Source of the DNA: Pseudarthrobacter sp. W1I19
Lineage (GTDB): Bacteria; Actinomycetota; Actinomycetes; Actinomycetales; Micrococcaceae
Direction of reading: 5' to 3'
Length of the DNA: 64,000 nucleotides
Assembly: GCF_030817835.1 (NCBI RefSeq)
Contig: NZ_JAUSZR010000001.1
Span: 1,488,001-1,552,000, forward strand
Positions 38,293-50,265 of the stretch are shown here, piece after piece. A program made the position numbers and the translations under genes. How positions within the stretch are numbered: the stretch's first letter is position 1; each line of letters begins with the position of its first letter. The notes beneath the pieces are model-generated. The model ran no database searches and had not been told where the DNA came from. It saw nothing but the letters and a program-made list of their open reading frames with translations.

Positions 38293-39252
38293 GTGGAAAA
38301 CCTGTACGCCGTCGTCGTTACCTACAACCGCGCCGACTTCCTGCGCAACCTGCTCGATTCCTTCGCCCGGCTGGACACTGCCCCGGCGCGGATCCTGGTG
38401 GTGGACAACGCGAGCAGCGACCATACGCCGGACGTCGTTGCCCGGGCCGCCGCAGCCGGGCTGCCCATCCAGTACGAACGGCTGGAGCAGAACATCGGCG
38501 GGGCCGGCGGGTTTTCCCGCGGCGTGGAACTGGCCCTGGAGTCCGGCGCCGAATGGCTGTGGCTGATGGACGACGACGTTGAGGTGCTTCCCGGCGCCGT
38601 GGAGGCACTGGAGAAGTTCACGCCCGAATACTCCTGCATGATCGGCCGCCGCTACGACGCCAACGGCAAACCGTTCTTCTGGCAGCACCATTTTGTCGAG
38701 GCACTCGGCATTTTCCTGCCCGTCTCCCGCGACGTGTTCCGGCATTCCGATGTGTTCCGTACCAATGTGGGGAACTTTGAAGGCATGCTCATCAGCGCTT
38801 CCGTGGCCCGGAACATCGGCCTGCCGGACCCGCGCTTCTTCATCACATGGGACGACCTGATCTACGGCTGGCTTGCCGCGCAGCAAACCCCGGTGGTGTA
38901 CGTCAACGCCTTTGTCATCAAGAAGGTCCGTGCCCAGCGCCAGGTTGACCTGGGACTGCGCCACCTCAACGATTCATCCGACCTCAGCCGCCGCTACGTG
39001 ATGCGCAACCGCGGGCATGTGGCGCACTACCTGCGGGCCCACGGCAAATTCAACCGGGCGGGTTTCGCCGCGGGTACCGCGCTGACCTTCCTCAAGGAAC
39101 TTGTCCGCCTGGTCCTCGTTGAGCGGACCCTCAAGGGGTCCGGTGCGCTCTGGCAAGGGTGGCGCGAATCGCGCACCATCCTTGCCGACGCCGGGTGGAA
39201 ACCCATGCCGCCGCTGCCGGTGTATCCGGGCAGCGGAACCCGAAGCGATTAG
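38293..39252 (+). CDS. GT2 glycosyltransferase, GlfT-like (second of pair)
   Basis: 319 residues, GTG start. VVVTYNRADFLRNLLDSF, VDNASSDHTPDVV, NIGGAGGFSRG and LWLMDDDVEV (DxD region), with a later FFITWDDLIYGW acceptor-site motif that resembles GlfT-type enzymes. A diverged paralogue of the preceding gene; the pair is likely to add alternating sugars to a common lipid-linked glycan. Product not determinable from sequence. Confidence 0.88.
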   Translation: MENLYAVVVTYNRADFLRNLLDSFARLDTAPARILVVDNASSDHTPDVVARAAAAGLPIQYERLEQNIGGAGGFSRGVELALESGAEWLWLMDDDVEVLPGAVEALEKFTPEYSCMIGRRYDANGKPFFWQHHFVEALGIFLPVSRDVFRHSDVFRTNVGNFEGMLISASVARNIGLPDPRFFITWDDLIYGWLAAQQTPVVYVNAFVIKKVRAQRQVDLGLRHLNDSSDLSRRYVMRNRGHVAHYLRAHGKFNRAGFAAGTALTFLKELVRLVLVERTLKGSGALWQGWRESRTILADAGWKPMPPLPVYPGSGTRSD

Positions 39253-39300
39253 TATCGTTCTAAGCCCCGGCGACGTCCGACAGTTTCGCGGCGGGGTATT

Positions 39301-41220
39301 TTGAAACAGGCGCCTGGCCGCCGTGGTAGTGGAAGTCGGTTGCATCTTTCGTTGAGTACACAATCAGAAACGCGCGGACCTGCCGCAGTACGGGACGAGA
39401 AGCCCGCCCTCTGGATCTGGATCCAGCTCTTCCTCGACTCCATGTCGTGGGTAGTTGCGATCGGCCTGGCGCTGCTGCTGCGCTACGAAATGGGCATCCG
39501 GGTGGAACAGCTCGCCGGAGCCTGCCTCATCGCCGCCATCGCGGTGGTGGCACAAATGCTGGCCGGCTACTCCCTCGCCCTGTACCGGGGCAGATACCCG
39601 TTCGGCAGCTTCCAGGAGGCAAAGGCGCTGGTATTCGTCACCGTCATCGTGGCGGCAGCCATCACCGTGAGCCTGCTGGTGCTTTATGCGGAGATCAACA
39701 TCGGCCGCAGCGTGGGCCTGATCGCCTTCCCCTTCGCCTGCCTCTTTATGTGCGCGGCCCGCTATGCCAAACGCCTCTATGTAGAGGGCAAGACCCGGCC
39801 CGGTGACGGGGCCCAAAACACGCTGGTGTACGGCGCCGGATTCCTCGGCAACTCCCTGGTGACCAGGATGCTGCAGGACCCGGATTCCCCGTACTTCCCA
39901 GTGGGCCTGGTGGACGACGACCCCGCAAAGAAGCACCTGAGGCTCTCCGGCGTCCAAGTGCAGGGCCGCGGCGACGACCTGCCGGCGATCATCCGCCGCA
40001 CCCGCGCGAAAGTGCTGGTCCTCGCGTTCGCCAACGTCGAGGCCACCGTGGTCCGCCGCATCTCGGACGCTGTGGCCGGTCTGAACGTGCGCGTACTGGT
40101 GCTGCCCCCGCTGCGGGACATGCTGGGCACCGGTGCACCTGCCGGTTTCTCCGACTTCCGCGACGTCGCGGTGGAGGACCTGATCGGACGCCGTCCGGTG
40201 GACATCGAGGTTGACGAAATTGCCGGGTACATCAAAGGCAAACGAGTGCTGGTGACCGGAGCCGGAGGCTCCATCGGATCGGAACTCTGCCGGCAGATCG
40301 TGCAGTTCGATCCGGCGGAACTGATCATGCTGGACCACGACGAAACAGGCCTGCAACAGACCCAGATCTCCATCACCGGCCACGGCCTCCTGGCAGGCCG
40401 GGATACCGTGCTGGCCAACATCCGCGACGGCGAAGCCCTGCTGGACATCTTCGAGGACCGCCGTCCTGAGGTGGTGTTCCACGCTGCGGCCCTCAAGCAC
40501 GCGCCGCTGCTGCAGCAGTATCCGGTGGAAGCCTGGAAAACGAACGTCTGCGGCACCCTGAACGTGCTGCGCGCCGCCCAGCGCGCCGGCGTCACACACT
40601 TCGTGAACATCTCAACCGATAAAGCGGCCAACCCCACCACCGCCCTTGGCCACTCCAAACGGGTTGCCGAAAAACTTACCGCCTGGATGGCTGGGCAGAC
40701 GTCCGGGAAATACGTCTCCGTCCGCTTCGGCAACGTGATGGGCAGCCGCGGCTCGATGCTGCCGCTCTTTACCGAACAGATCCGCGTCGGCGGTCCCGTC
40801 ACGGTTACGGACCCCGACGTCACGCGCTTCTTTATGACCATCCCCGAAGCCTGCCAGCTCGTCATCCAGGCCGGTGCCATCGGTACCGGCGGGGACGTGC
40901 TGATCCTGGACATGGGCGAACCGGTCCGGATTCTGGATGTGGCGCAGCGGATGATCGCGATGTCGGGCAAGGACGTGGAGATCATCTACACCGGGCTGAG
41001 GCCGGGGGAGAAGCTGCACGAGGAATTGGTGGGCACCGGTGAACTGGACAAACGCCCCCTGCACCCGAAGATTTCGCACACCAGGGCCATGGAGCAGGAT
41101 CCCGCCAAGCTTGACCTCAACATCTGGCTGGCCCGCTGCGAGGCAGAACAGGGCGCCAGCATCGCCGTCATTCCCGACGACGAGGCCAACGACGCCGGTG
41201 AAATCCGGGTGGCGTCGTGA
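39301..41220 (+). CDS. Membrane-anchored NDP-sugar epimerase/dehydratase (polysaccharide biosynthesis family)
   Basis: 639 residues from TTG 39301; TTG 39352 is an alternative. Four N-terminal membrane helices (about 35-160), a CoA-binding-like nucleotide domain (about 165-290), then a Rossmann/SDR domain with GAGGSIGSELCRQI (about residue 320) and NISTDKAANPT, GNVMGSRGSMLPLF. This is the WbpM/CapD type that produces UDP-linked 4-keto-6-deoxy hexoses for surface glycans. It overlaps the next gene, so it is coupled to a lipid-phospho-sugar transferase. Confidence 0.9.
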   Translation: MKQAPGRRGSGSRLHLSLSTQSETRGPAAVRDEKPALWIWIQLFLDSMSWVVAIGLALLLRYEMGIRVEQLAGACLIAAIAVVAQMLAGYSLALYRGRYPFGSFQEAKALVFVTVIVAAAITVSLLVLYAEINIGRSVGLIAFPFACLFMCAARYAKRLYVEGKTRPGDGAQNTLVYGAGFLGNSLVTRMLQDPDSPYFPVGLVDDDPAKKHLRLSGVQVQGRGDDLPAIIRRTRAKVLVLAFANVEATVVRRISDAVAGLNVRVLVLPPLRDMLGTGAPAGFSDFRDVAVEDLIGRRPVDIEVDEIAGYIKGKRVLVTGAGGSIGSELCRQIVQFDPAELIMLDHDETGLQQTQISITGHGLLAGRDTVLANIRDGEALLDIFEDRRPEVVFHAAALKHAPLLQQYPVEAWKTNVCGTLNVLRAAQRAGVTHFVNISTDKAANPTTALGHSKRVAEKLTAWMAGQTSGKYVSVRFGNVMGSRGSMLPLFTEQIRVGGPVTVTDPDVTRFFMTIPEACQLVIQAGAIGTGGDVLILDMGEPVRILDVAQRMIAMSGKDVEIIYTGLRPGEKLHEELVGTGELDKRPLHPKISHTRAMEQDPAKLDLNIWLARCEAEQGASIAVIPDDEANDAGEIRVAS

Positions 41221-42242
41221 TGCCGCTGCTCCTGGTGGCCGGGATCACACTGGCGGCCAGCCTGCTGCTCCCCCTGGCCGTGAAGCCGCTGCTGGTCCGG
41301 ATGGGCGTGGTGGATGTTCCCTCCGCACGCTCATCGCACGTGAAAGTGACAATCCGCGGAATGGGCCTGGCCACGGCCCTGGCCACGGCGATCGGGTACG
41401 CGGCAGCGCTGCTGCTGGGGGTTGTCACGGTGGACCGCTCCATATCCGCCGTTGTGCTGGCCATAATTGCCGCCTGTGCCGCTGTTGGCTGGATCGAAGA
41501 CCTGCGCGGCATGTCCATCCGCGGCCGGGCAGCCGCCCAGCTCGGGATCGGTGCCGCCGGCTCCGCAGTACTCATCGTCCTCACGGGCCAGTCGTTCTGG
41601 TGGCTGCCGCTAGGTGCAGTGGCTATCGCCGCCTACGTCAACATCGCCAACTTCATGGACGGCGTCAATGGCATTTCGGGCCTTCATGGGGTGACGGCAG
41701 GGGTTGCCTACGCCGTTGCCGGATTGCTGTCAGAACAGCCCTGGTTGACCGCCGGCGGCGCGGTTCTGGCAATGTCCTTCCTCGGTTTCCTCCCATGGAA
41801 CCTGGGCCGCGGCCCGGTTTTCCTGGGCGACGTCGGCAGCTACCTGTTGGGTGCGTCGATAGCTGCCCTCGCGGTGGCCGGCTTCCTCGGCGGCGTCTAC
41901 GTCGAGTACGTCCTCTCGCCGATCCTGGTGTACGCGGCGGACACCGGTTACACCCTGCTCCGCCGGATCAAGGCGGGGGAGCGGTGGTACGCATCGCACC
42001 GGGAACACGTCTACCAGCGGCTCACGGACGTGGGCTTCTCGCACCTTATGTCGGCCGGAATCGTCACACTGTGCACGGCCGCAGTGATCATCCTCGGGTT
42101 CGTTGCGGCGACGGCCACGCTTCCGATTGTTGCGCTGTGCGTCGCTGCAAGCATGCTGGTGCTGGCTTTGTACCTGGCCAGCCCGGACCTGATCCGCCGG
42201 TACCGCCGCCCGTCCAAGGTAACCCGCCTGCCCGTGACCTGA
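41217..42242 (+). CDS. Undecaprenyl-phosphate N-acetylhexosamine-1-phosphate transferase, WecA/MraY-like
   Basis: 341 residues, about ten membrane helices. NFMDGVNGI near 146-153 and the GWIEDLRGMSIRGR segment at 91-104 match the WecA/TagO/MraY catalytic motifs (the usual DD is ED here), with the final RREHVYQRL-like YASHREHVYQRL. Loads the first sugar-phosphate on undecaprenyl phosphate, so it probably starts the glycan built by the preceding genes. The GTG start overlaps the upstream stop (ATG 41220 is alternative). Corresponds in position to rfe of mycobacteria. Confidence 0.9.
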   Translation: MMPLLLVAGITLAASLLLPLAVKPLLVRMGVVDVPSARSSHVKVTIRGMGLATALATAIGYAAALLLGVVTVDRSISAVVLAIIAACAAVGWIEDLRGMSIRGRAAAQLGIGAAGSAVLIVLTGQSFWWLPLGAVAIAAYVNIANFMDGVNGISGLHGVTAGVAYAVAGLLSEQPWLTAGGAVLAMSFLGFLPWNLGRGPVFLGDVGSYLLGASIAALAVAGFLGGVYVEYVLSPILVYAADTGYTLLRRIKAGERWYASHREHVYQRLTDVGFSHLMSAGIVTLCTAAVIILGFVAATATLPIVALCVAASMLVLALYLASPDLIRRYRRPSKVTRLPVT

Positions 42243-42260
42243 ACGCTGTTCTATCTCGTG

Positions 42261-42290
42261 TAGAATTTGAGGGCAGCCAAAGCTGCCCTC
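42261..42290 (+). promoter_or_regulatory. Probable atp operon promoter -10 and leader hairpin
   Basis: TAGAAT (42261-42266) resembles a -10 box. GAGGGCAGC (42269-42277) pairs perfectly with GCTGCCCTC (42282-42290) across a CAAA loop. If transcription starts within a few bases of 42272 the hairpin lies at or near the 5' end and may stabilise the mRNA; there is no U tract, so a terminator is less likely. Confidence 0.5.
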
Positions 42291-42339
42291 CACACTGCCT
42301 ACTGGCCACCTGCCTTTTGGTGCCGACGATTGGGATCGA

Positions 42340-42822
42340 ATGACCTCCAACGCCGAGTCCGGACCTGCGTCCGGCAACGGAAGAGTTGGCGCATCCGGTC
42401 CCACGCCGTCCCTCTGGCTGAACCTCCTCAAGCGCAGTTCGCTGGCCGCGGCGGCCGGACTTGTCCTGTGCGCCGTTCCTGCAGCAATCCTCGCAGGACC
42501 GGGCGGCGCCCTGTCCGGTACCGCCGGCGGGTTGCTGGTGATGCTGTTCTTCGGCATCAGCCTCCTGGTGGGGCACTTTGTGGGACGCAGCAACCCTTCC
42601 GGGGCCATCGGCATGTTCGTGGCCACCTACTTTGTCAAAGTTGTGGGTTTTGCCGCCGTCCTGTTTGTGGTCGGTGCTCCGGCGTGGCTGAACGGCCGCT
42701 GGTTCGTCGCCGGGGCCGTAACCGCCGTCGTCCTCTGGCAGGCTGCAGAAATCCATGGTTTCAGCAAAGCCCGCCTGCAGATCTACAACGATCCAGAAAC
42801 CAAGGAAACTCCCGATGCGTGA
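42340..42822 (+). CDS. AtpI-like ATP synthase assembly protein
   Basis: 160 residues: cytoplasmic N-terminus (about 1-30), then four hydrophobic helices and a short polar C-terminus. The spacing and position directly before an AtpZ-like gene and atpB match ATP synthase subunit I (UncI), which helps assemble the c-ring. Sequence identity to characterised AtpI is not obvious from inspection. The stop overlaps the next start by 8 bases. Confidence 0.65.
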   Translation: MTSNAESGPASGNGRVGASGPTPSLWLNLLKRSSLAAAAGLVLCAVPAAILAGPGGALSGTAGGLLVMLFFGISLLVGHFVGRSNPSGAIGMFVATYFVKVVGFAAVLFVVGAPAWLNGRWFVAGAVTAVVLWQAAEIHGFSKARLQIYNDPETKETPDA

Positions 42823-43153
42823 TCCCAGGAAGCCCAACGAAGGCACCGACGGCGACCGGGGATCGAAGGGTTCAGCTCCCGATGTATCAGGCGACGGAAC
42901 CAGCGGCGGATACAACGCCGGCATGGCCGTATTCAGCTACATCATTGGCGGAATCATCGTCTGGAGTTTGATAGGGTGGGGACTGGATTATCTGTGGGGA
43001 ACGCGCTGGATTGTGCTCGCAGGCGCTCTGCTTGGAGCCGTCGGAGGTTTTTACCTTTCCCACATGCATGGCCTGACCAGTTCTCGAAAAAATGCTGGGG
43101 AGCGCCATGCTGCCAGCGGGCCGTCCCAGGACGGCGACACTAATGCCAAATAA
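42815..43153 (+). CDS. AtpZ/AtpI-like membrane protein
   Basis: 112 residues from ATG 42815 (AAGGAA upstream). Polar N-terminus (about 40 residues) and two helices: AVFSYIIGGIIVWSLIGWGLDYLWG and WIVLAGALLGAVGGFYL, the typical two-span AtpZ fold, then a polar tail. Accessory factor for F1Fo assembly or Mg uptake. Overlaps the preceding AtpI-like gene; 81 bases before atpB. Confidence 0.8.
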   Translation: MRDPRKPNEGTDGDRGSKGSAPDVSGDGTSGGYNAGMAVFSYIIGGIIVWSLIGWGLDYLWGTRWIVLAGALLGAVGGFYLSHMHGLTSSRKNAGERHAASGPSQDGDTNAK

Positions 43154-43234
43154 TTTCACAGGGGGAACAGCAGGCCATCAGGCTGCCGGTCCCCGCCCAA
43201 CGCCCAATGATGGACACTGCAGAGAGGAAACGCG

Positions 43235-44035
43235 TTGATCGCGCTTGCGCTCCCGGCCCAAGATTCAGGAGAGTTTACTCCTCCTGGTATTAACGAAATG
43301 CATTTGCCGGCAATCCTGCCGTGGGGTGCCGCAGAAGGATTCTCCAAGCAGATGCTGCTGGTCCTCCTCTCTGTCGTCTTTATCGCCGTCTTCTTCGTGC
43401 TCGCCGCACGCAAGCGGCAGCTGGTACCCGGCAAGCTCCAGTTCGCCGGTGAAGCCGCCTACGGCTTCGTCCGCAACGGAATTGCCAAGGACATCATCGG
43501 CGGCAGGGACTTCATCAAGTACGTCCCGCTGTTGTTCAGCCTGTTCTTCTTCATCCTGGTGAACAACATCTACGGCGCCATCCCGTTCTTCCAGCTCCCC
43601 ACGTTCTCGCACGTCGGCGGCGCCTATGTACTGGCGGGCATTGTCTACTTCACCTGGATCGCCATCGGCGTCAAGAAGAACGGACTCCGTTACTTCAAGC
43701 TGGCCACTGTGCCCTCCGGTGTTCCCTGGTTCATCCTTCCGATCGTCATCCCGATCGAGATCATCTCCAACTTCCTGGTCCGGCCCGTCACGCACAGCCT
43801 CCGTCTGTTCGCGACCATGCTCGCAGGACACCTCATTGTGATGATCGCCGGCTACGGCATCGAGTTCCTCATCATGCAGGAGAACGTGCTGCTCAAGGGA
43901 ACCTCCGTCCTGGTCCTGGCCGGCGCCATCGCCATGTACATGCTTGAAGCCCTGATCATGGTCCTGCAGGCCTACGTGTTTACCCTGCTGACAGCGATCT
44001 ACATCGAAGGCGCGCTTCACGCCGACAGCCACTAA
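43235..44035 (+). CDS. atpB: ATP synthase Fo subunit a
   Basis: 266 residues, TTG start. Five or six helices; the essential Arg is R190 in VTHSLRLFATMLAGH. Proton channel subunit facing the c-ring. Confidence 0.96.
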   Translation: MIALALPAQDSGEFTPPGINEMHLPAILPWGAAEGFSKQMLLVLLSVVFIAVFFVLAARKRQLVPGKLQFAGEAAYGFVRNGIAKDIIGGRDFIKYVPLLFSLFFFILVNNIYGAIPFFQLPTFSHVGGAYVLAGIVYFTWIAIGVKKNGLRYFKLATVPSGVPWFILPIVIPIEIISNFLVRPVTHSLRLFATMLAGHLIVMIAGYGIEFLIMQENVLLKGTSVLVLAGAIAMYMLEALIMVLQAYVFTLLTAIYIEGALHADSH

Positions 44036-44049
44036 GGCACCCTAAGCTT

Positions 44050-44097
44050 CCCCTCGCGGGGATAGAGCAACCCAAACAACCTGCCACATGGGTGGCA
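44050..44097 (+). other. Two small hairpins between atpB and atpE
   Basis: CCCC-TCGC-GGGG (44050-44061) and TGCCAC-ATGG-GTGGCA (44082-44097), just upstream of the atpE ribosome site. Possibly RNA processing or translation-enhancing structures that raise c-subunit output. Confidence 0.45.
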
Positions 44098-44114
44098 TCT
44101 TGAAAGGAAGAAAA

Positions 44115-44318
44115 ATGGAAGGCAATCTCAACCTCGTAGGTTACGGTCTGTCCGCAATCGGCGGTGGTATCGGTGTTGGTCTCGTATTCGCTGCGTACAT
44201 CAACGGCGTCGCCCGCCAGCCCGAAGCACAGCGTGTCCTGCAGCCGATCGCATTCCTCGGCCTTGCGCTGACCGAAGCCCTCGCCATCCTCGGCCTGGTC
44301 TTCGCCTTCGTTCTCTAG
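44115..44318 (+). CDS. atpE: ATP synthase Fo subunit c
   Basis: 67 residues from ATG 44115 (GAAAGGAAG upstream; an ATG at 44088 would add nine charged residues and lies in the hairpin). Two helices with a loop [11 protein letters not shown] and the proton-binding Glu54 in [11 protein letters not shown]. Oligomerises to the c-ring. Confidence 0.97.
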   Translation: MEGNLNLVGYGLSAIGGGIGVGLVFAAYINGVARQPEAQRVLQPIAFLGLALTEALAILGLVFAFVL

Positions 44319-44367
44319 TCCTTAGAACGAAGCGAACTTACAGAACCGAGTAGAAAAGGACGGGTGA

Positions 44368-44921
<554 letters not shown>

Positions 44922-44922
<1 letters not shown>

Positions 44923-45749
44923 TGGCAGGCGTATCGAGCGGATCGCTGGCAACAGCCCTGGCCGAGTTGGAAGCCAAGCTTCCGACGGCGTCGCTGCAGC
45001 TGGCAAAGGAACTCTTCGGGATTCTGGGAATGGTGGACAGCTCGGCTGGCTTGCGCCGCGCCCTGACTGACCCGTCCCGCAACGGAGACGAAAAGTCGGC
45101 GCTGGTCAGGCAGCTGGTTGGCGGAAAAGTCTCCGCTGATGCTGCGGAGATCGCGGGTGGACTGGCCAGCTCACGCTGGGCAAACGCCCGGGATATCGGC
45201 GATGCACTCGAGACTCTTGCCGCAACGGTGGTCATTTCCGTTGCTGAAAACAAGTCGGCCGTTTCTGCCTCCGGAATCTCTGGCCTGGAGGAGCTGGAGA
45301 ACGATCTGTTCTCCTTCAACCAGGCCGTTGCCTCCAACCACGAGGTACAACGTGCTCTGTCCGAACCGCAGGCCAGTGCTGCAGCCAAGGCGACGCTGGC
45401 CGAGAGGCTGGTTCCCGGTGTGAGTGAGGAAGCAAAGGTCCTCATCACGCAGGCGGTCACCCAGCCCCGTGGCATCAAGGCCACCCGGCTGGTGGAACGG
45501 TTCGCTGAATTGGCGGCCAAACGGCAGCAGCGCTGGATTGCAACGGTCAGCGTGACCCGCCCCTTGACGCAGACGCAGCTGGCACGCCTCCAGGCGGGCC
45601 TGAATGCACTGTACGGGCGGGAACTGAAGGTCAACGTCAATGTTGACCCGGCACTTATTGGCGGCATCCGCGTCCAGATCGGTGACGAAGTGCTCGACGC
45701 TTCGGTCATCACCCGCCTGGGCGAGCTGCAACGCCAGCTGGCCGGCTAG
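44922..45749 (+). CDS. atpH: ATP synthase F1 subunit delta
   Basis: 275 residues, longer than the roughly 180-residue E. coli delta, as usual in actinobacteria. The C-terminal part has the conserved [48 protein letters not shown]. Links the b stalk to alpha3-beta3. Coupled to atpF. Confidence 0.93.
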
Positions 45750-45831
45750 CCGGACAAGCACACCACAACTGATAGAAACCCCGGTCATCGTGGACAACGA
45801 TGATCACAAAACAGGAGAGCAGGGACTGCAG

Positions 45832-47469
45832 ATGGCCGAATTGACCATCAACGCCGACGACGTCCGTAATGCGCTGAACGAGTTCGCGGCGTCCTACGAA
45901 CCCGGAAACGCAGAACGCGTAGAGGTCGGCCGCGTAACCACCGCTGGTGACGGCATCGCCCGTGTTGAGGGCCTTCCCTCGGTCATGGCGAACGAGCTGC
46001 TGCGCTTCGAGGACGGCACCCTGGGCCTTGCCCAGAACCTGGACGTCCGCGAAATCGGCGTTATCATCCTCGGTGACTTCACCGGTATCGAAGAAGGCCA
46101 GGAAGTCCACCGGACGGGACAGGTTCTGTCCGTTCCCGTCGGCGACGCCTTCCTCGGCCGTGTTGTTGACCCGCTGGGCGTGCCCATCGACGACCTCGGC
46201 GAGATCAAGGCCGAGACCACCCGCGCACTGGAGCTCCAGGCTCCCGGCGTGACCCAGCGCAAGTCGGTGCACGAGCCGATGCAGACCGGGCTCAAGGCCA
46301 TCGACGCCATGATTCCGATCGGCCGCGGCCAGCGCCAGCTGATCATTGGCGACCGCCAGACCGGCAAGTCCGCGATCGCGATCGACACCATCATCAACCA
46401 GAAGGCCAACTGGGCTTCCGGCGATGTGACCAAGCAGGTCCGCTGCATCTACGTGGCAATCGGCCAGAAGGCGTCAACCATTGCCGCCATCCGCCAGACC
46501 CTCGAGGATAACGGCGCGCTGGAGTACACCACCATCGTGGCGTCCCCCGCATCCGACCCCGCTGGCTTCAAGTACCTGGCACCGTACGCCGGTTCGGCCA
46601 TCGGGCAGCACTGGATGTACGGCGGCAAGCACGTCCTCATCGTGTTTGATGACCTGTCCAAGCAGGCTGAGGCCTACCGTGCAGTGTCGCTGCTGCTCCG
46701 CCGCCCGCCGGGACGCGAAGCCTACCCGGGCGACGTCTTCTACCTGCACTCCCGCCTGCTGGAGCGTTGTGCAAAGCTCTCCGACGAGCTGGGCGCAGGT
46801 TCCATGACCGGCCTGCCGTTGATCGAAACGAAGGCCAACGACGTTTCGGCCTACATCCCCACCAACGTGATCTCCATCACCGATGGCCAGATCTTCCTGC
46901 AGTCGGACCTCTTCAACGCCAACCAGCGTCCTGCTGTTGACGTGGGTGTGTCCGTGTCCCGCGTGGGTGGTGCCGCACAGGTGAAGTCCATGAAGAAGGT
47001 CTCCGGCACGTTGAAGCTGGACCTCGCCCAGTACCGCGACATGCAGGCATTCGCCATGTTCGCCTCGGACCTGGACGCCGCTTCACGCCAGCAGCTGACC
47101 CGCGGTGCACGCCTGATGGAACTGCTGAAGCAGGGCCAGTACTCGCCGTTCCCGGTGGAGAACCAGGTTGTGTCCATTTGGGCCGGCACCAACGGCTACC
47201 TCGATGACGTTCCGGTTGAGGACATCAGCCGCTTCGAGTCGGAGTTCCTGGAGCACCTGTCCCACAAGTCCTCCATCCTCACCACGCTGGCGCAGACCAA
47301 CGTGCTGGATGATGACACCGTTGCAGCTCTGAAGTCCGCCATCGTGGACTTCAAGAAGGGCTTTTTCGGCGAGGGTGACAACCACCTGGTAGGCGCCGGC
47401 CACGAGGAGCATGACGCTATCTCTGAGGGCGACGTTGACCAGGAAAAGATCGTCAAGCAGAAGCGCTAA
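45832..47469 (+). CDS. atpA: ATP synthase F1 subunit alpha
   Basis: 545 residues from ATG 45832 (family start [14 protein letters not shown]). Walker A GDRQTGKS at 173-180, [36 protein letters not shown]. The C-terminus has a polar tail absent from E. coli. Non-catalytic nucleotide subunit. Its 82-base leader contains a short TCATCG/CGATGA hairpin. Confidence 0.97.
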   Translation: MAELTINADDVRNALNEFAASYEPGNAERVEVGRVTTAGDGIARVEGLPSVMANELLRFEDGTLGLAQNLDVREIGVIILGDFTGIEEGQEVHRTGQVLSVPVGDAFLGRVVDPLGVPIDDLGEIKAETTRALELQAPGVTQRKSVHEPMQTGLKAIDAMIPIGRGQRQLIIGDRQTGKSAIAIDTIINQKANWASGDVTKQVRCIYVAIGQKASTIAAIRQTLEDNGALEYTTIVASPASDPAGFKYLAPYAGSAIGQHWMYGGKHVLIVFDDLSKQAEAYRAVSLLLRRPPGREAYPGDVFYLHSRLLERCAKLSDELGAGSMTGLPLIETKANDVSAYIPTNVISITDGQIFLQSDLFNANQRPAVDVGVSVSRVGGAAQVKSMKKVSGTLKLDLAQYRDMQAFAMFASDLDAASRQQLTRGARLMELLKQGQYSPFPVENQVVSIWAGTNGYLDDVPVEDISRFESEFLEHLSHKSSILTTLAQTNVLDDDTVAALKSAIVDFKKGFFGEGDNHLVGAGHEEHDAISEGDVDQEKIVKQKR

Positions 47470-47477
47470 TTCCACTG

Positions 47478-47516
47478 ACCGGGTGTGCCGGGCCGCCAAG
47501 GTCCGGCACACCCGGT
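47478..47516 (+). other. Strong 14-bp hairpin between atpA and atpG
   Basis: ACCGGGTGTGCCGG (47478-47491) pairs perfectly with CCGGCACACCCGGT (47503-47516), 11-base loop, followed by TTAGGG. Lacks a U run, so more likely a processing/attenuation or mRNA stabilising element than a full terminator, since the following genes are essential. Confidence 0.65.
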
Positions 47517-47542
47517 TTAGGGAATGTTAGGAAAGGATAAGT

Positions 47543-48433
47543 ATGGGAGCCCAGATTCGGGTCTACCGCCAGAAGATCAGCTCGACCACGTCGATGCGCA
47601 AGATCTTCAAGGCGATGGAACTGATCGCTACCTCGCGCATCGGCAAGGCCCGTGCGCGCGTAGCAGCTTCACTGCCTTACGCGAACGCGATCACGCGCGC
47701 CGTTTCTGCTGTCGCCAGCCAAAGCGAAATCGACCACCCGCTGACCACTGAGCCGGAGCAGATCCGCCGTGCCGCCGTCCTGGTAATCACCTCGGACCGC
47801 GGCCTGGCCGGATCCTACTCGGCAAGCGTGCTCAAGCAGGCGGAAGGTCTCAACGAGCTGCTCCACGCTGAAGGCAAGGAAGTCAAGACGTACCTCGTCG
47901 GACGCAAGGCGCAGGCCTACTTCGACTTCCGGAACCGCGAACACGAGCGGGTCTGGACCGGAGGCACCGACGCACCGGAGTTCGCCACCGCCCGTGAAAT
48001 CGGCGAGGCGCTGTTGACGGAATTCGCCACCGACTATGAAGAGGGCGGCGTGGACGAGATCCACGTGGTGTACACCCGCTTCAAGTCCATGGTTACCCAG
48101 GAGCCCACGGTCATCCGCCTGCTTCCCCTGGAAGTAGTGGAAGAGCAGGCCGCTTCTGAATCGGACCTGTTGCCGCTGTACGAGTTCGAGCCGGAAACCG
48201 AGCGTGTACTTGACGCCCTGCTGCCGCGCTACATCGAGTCACGCATCTTCGCAGCCATGCTGCAGGCAGCAGCTTCCGAGCTGGCTGCACGCCAGCGGGC
48301 CATGAAGTCTGCGGGTGACAACGCCACGGACCTCATCAAGAAGTACACGCGTCTGCGCAACACGGCCCGCCAGGCTGAAATTACGCAGGAGCTTTCCGAG
48401 ATTGTTGCCGGCGCCGACGCCCTCGCGTCCTAG
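47543..48433 (+). CDS. atpG: ATP synthase F1 subunit gamma
   Basis: 296 residues: [29 protein letters not shown] start, [18 protein letters not shown], and the C-terminal [41 protein letters not shown]. Rotor stalk. Good ribosome site (GGAAAGGATA). Confidence 0.96.
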   Translation: MGAQIRVYRQKISSTTSMRKIFKAMELIATSRIGKARARVAASLPYANAITRAVSAVASQSEIDHPLTTEPEQIRRAAVLVITSDRGLAGSYSASVLKQAEGLNELLHAEGKEVKTYLVGRKAQAYFDFRNREHERVWTGGTDAPEFATAREIGEALLTEFATDYEEGGVDEIHVVYTRFKSMVTQEPTVIRLLPLEVVEEQAASESDLLPLYEFEPETERVLDALLPRYIESRIFAAMLQAAASELAARQRAMKSAGDNATDLIKKYTRLRNTARQAEITQELSEIVAGADALAS

Positions 48434-49969
<1,536 letters not shown>

Positions 49970-49970
49970 T

Positions 49971-50255
49971 ATGGCTGAGCTTGAGGTTGAGATTGTCGCA
50001 GCGGACCACTTCGTGTGGTCCGGAGCGGCCAAGATGGTCAAGGCCCGCACCAGCGATGGTGAAATCGGAATCCTGCCCGGCCACTCGCCCCTGCTGGCGA
50101 TCCTGGCCGAGGGTGAGCTGGCTATCCAGCCGGTATCCGGGGACCGTATTGCGGTAGATGTTGACGGCGGGTTCTTCTCCGTGGACAACAACCGCGTGGT
50201 TATTGTTGCTGACAACGCCCACCTGGGCGGCTCGGCTACCGCTGGGATCCGCTAG
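49971..50255 (+). CDS. atpC: ATP synthase F1 subunit epsilon
   Basis: 94 residues: N-terminal beta sandwich with GEIGILPGHSPLLAILAEGEL, then only a very short end. It lacks the C-terminal helical hairpin of the 130-residue E. coli subunit, typical of the short actinobacterial form. Directly after atpD (one base). Final gene of the F1Fo set. Confidence 0.94.
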   Translation: MAELEVEIVAADHFVWSGAAKMVKARTSDGEIGILPGHSPLLAILAEGELAIQPVSGDRIAVDVDGGFFSVDNNRVVIVADNAHLGGSATAGIR

Positions 50256-50265
50256 CACCACCTTG

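Noticed and set aside
37342..38964. 540-residue minus-strand frame across both glycosyltransferase genes
   Set aside because: Spans two clear GT2 genes on the other strand, and has no recognisable domain.
50158..50265. Upstream extension of DUF2550 overlapping atpC
   Set aside because: It reads atpC in another frame; the helix-bearing start at 50266 is the natural one.
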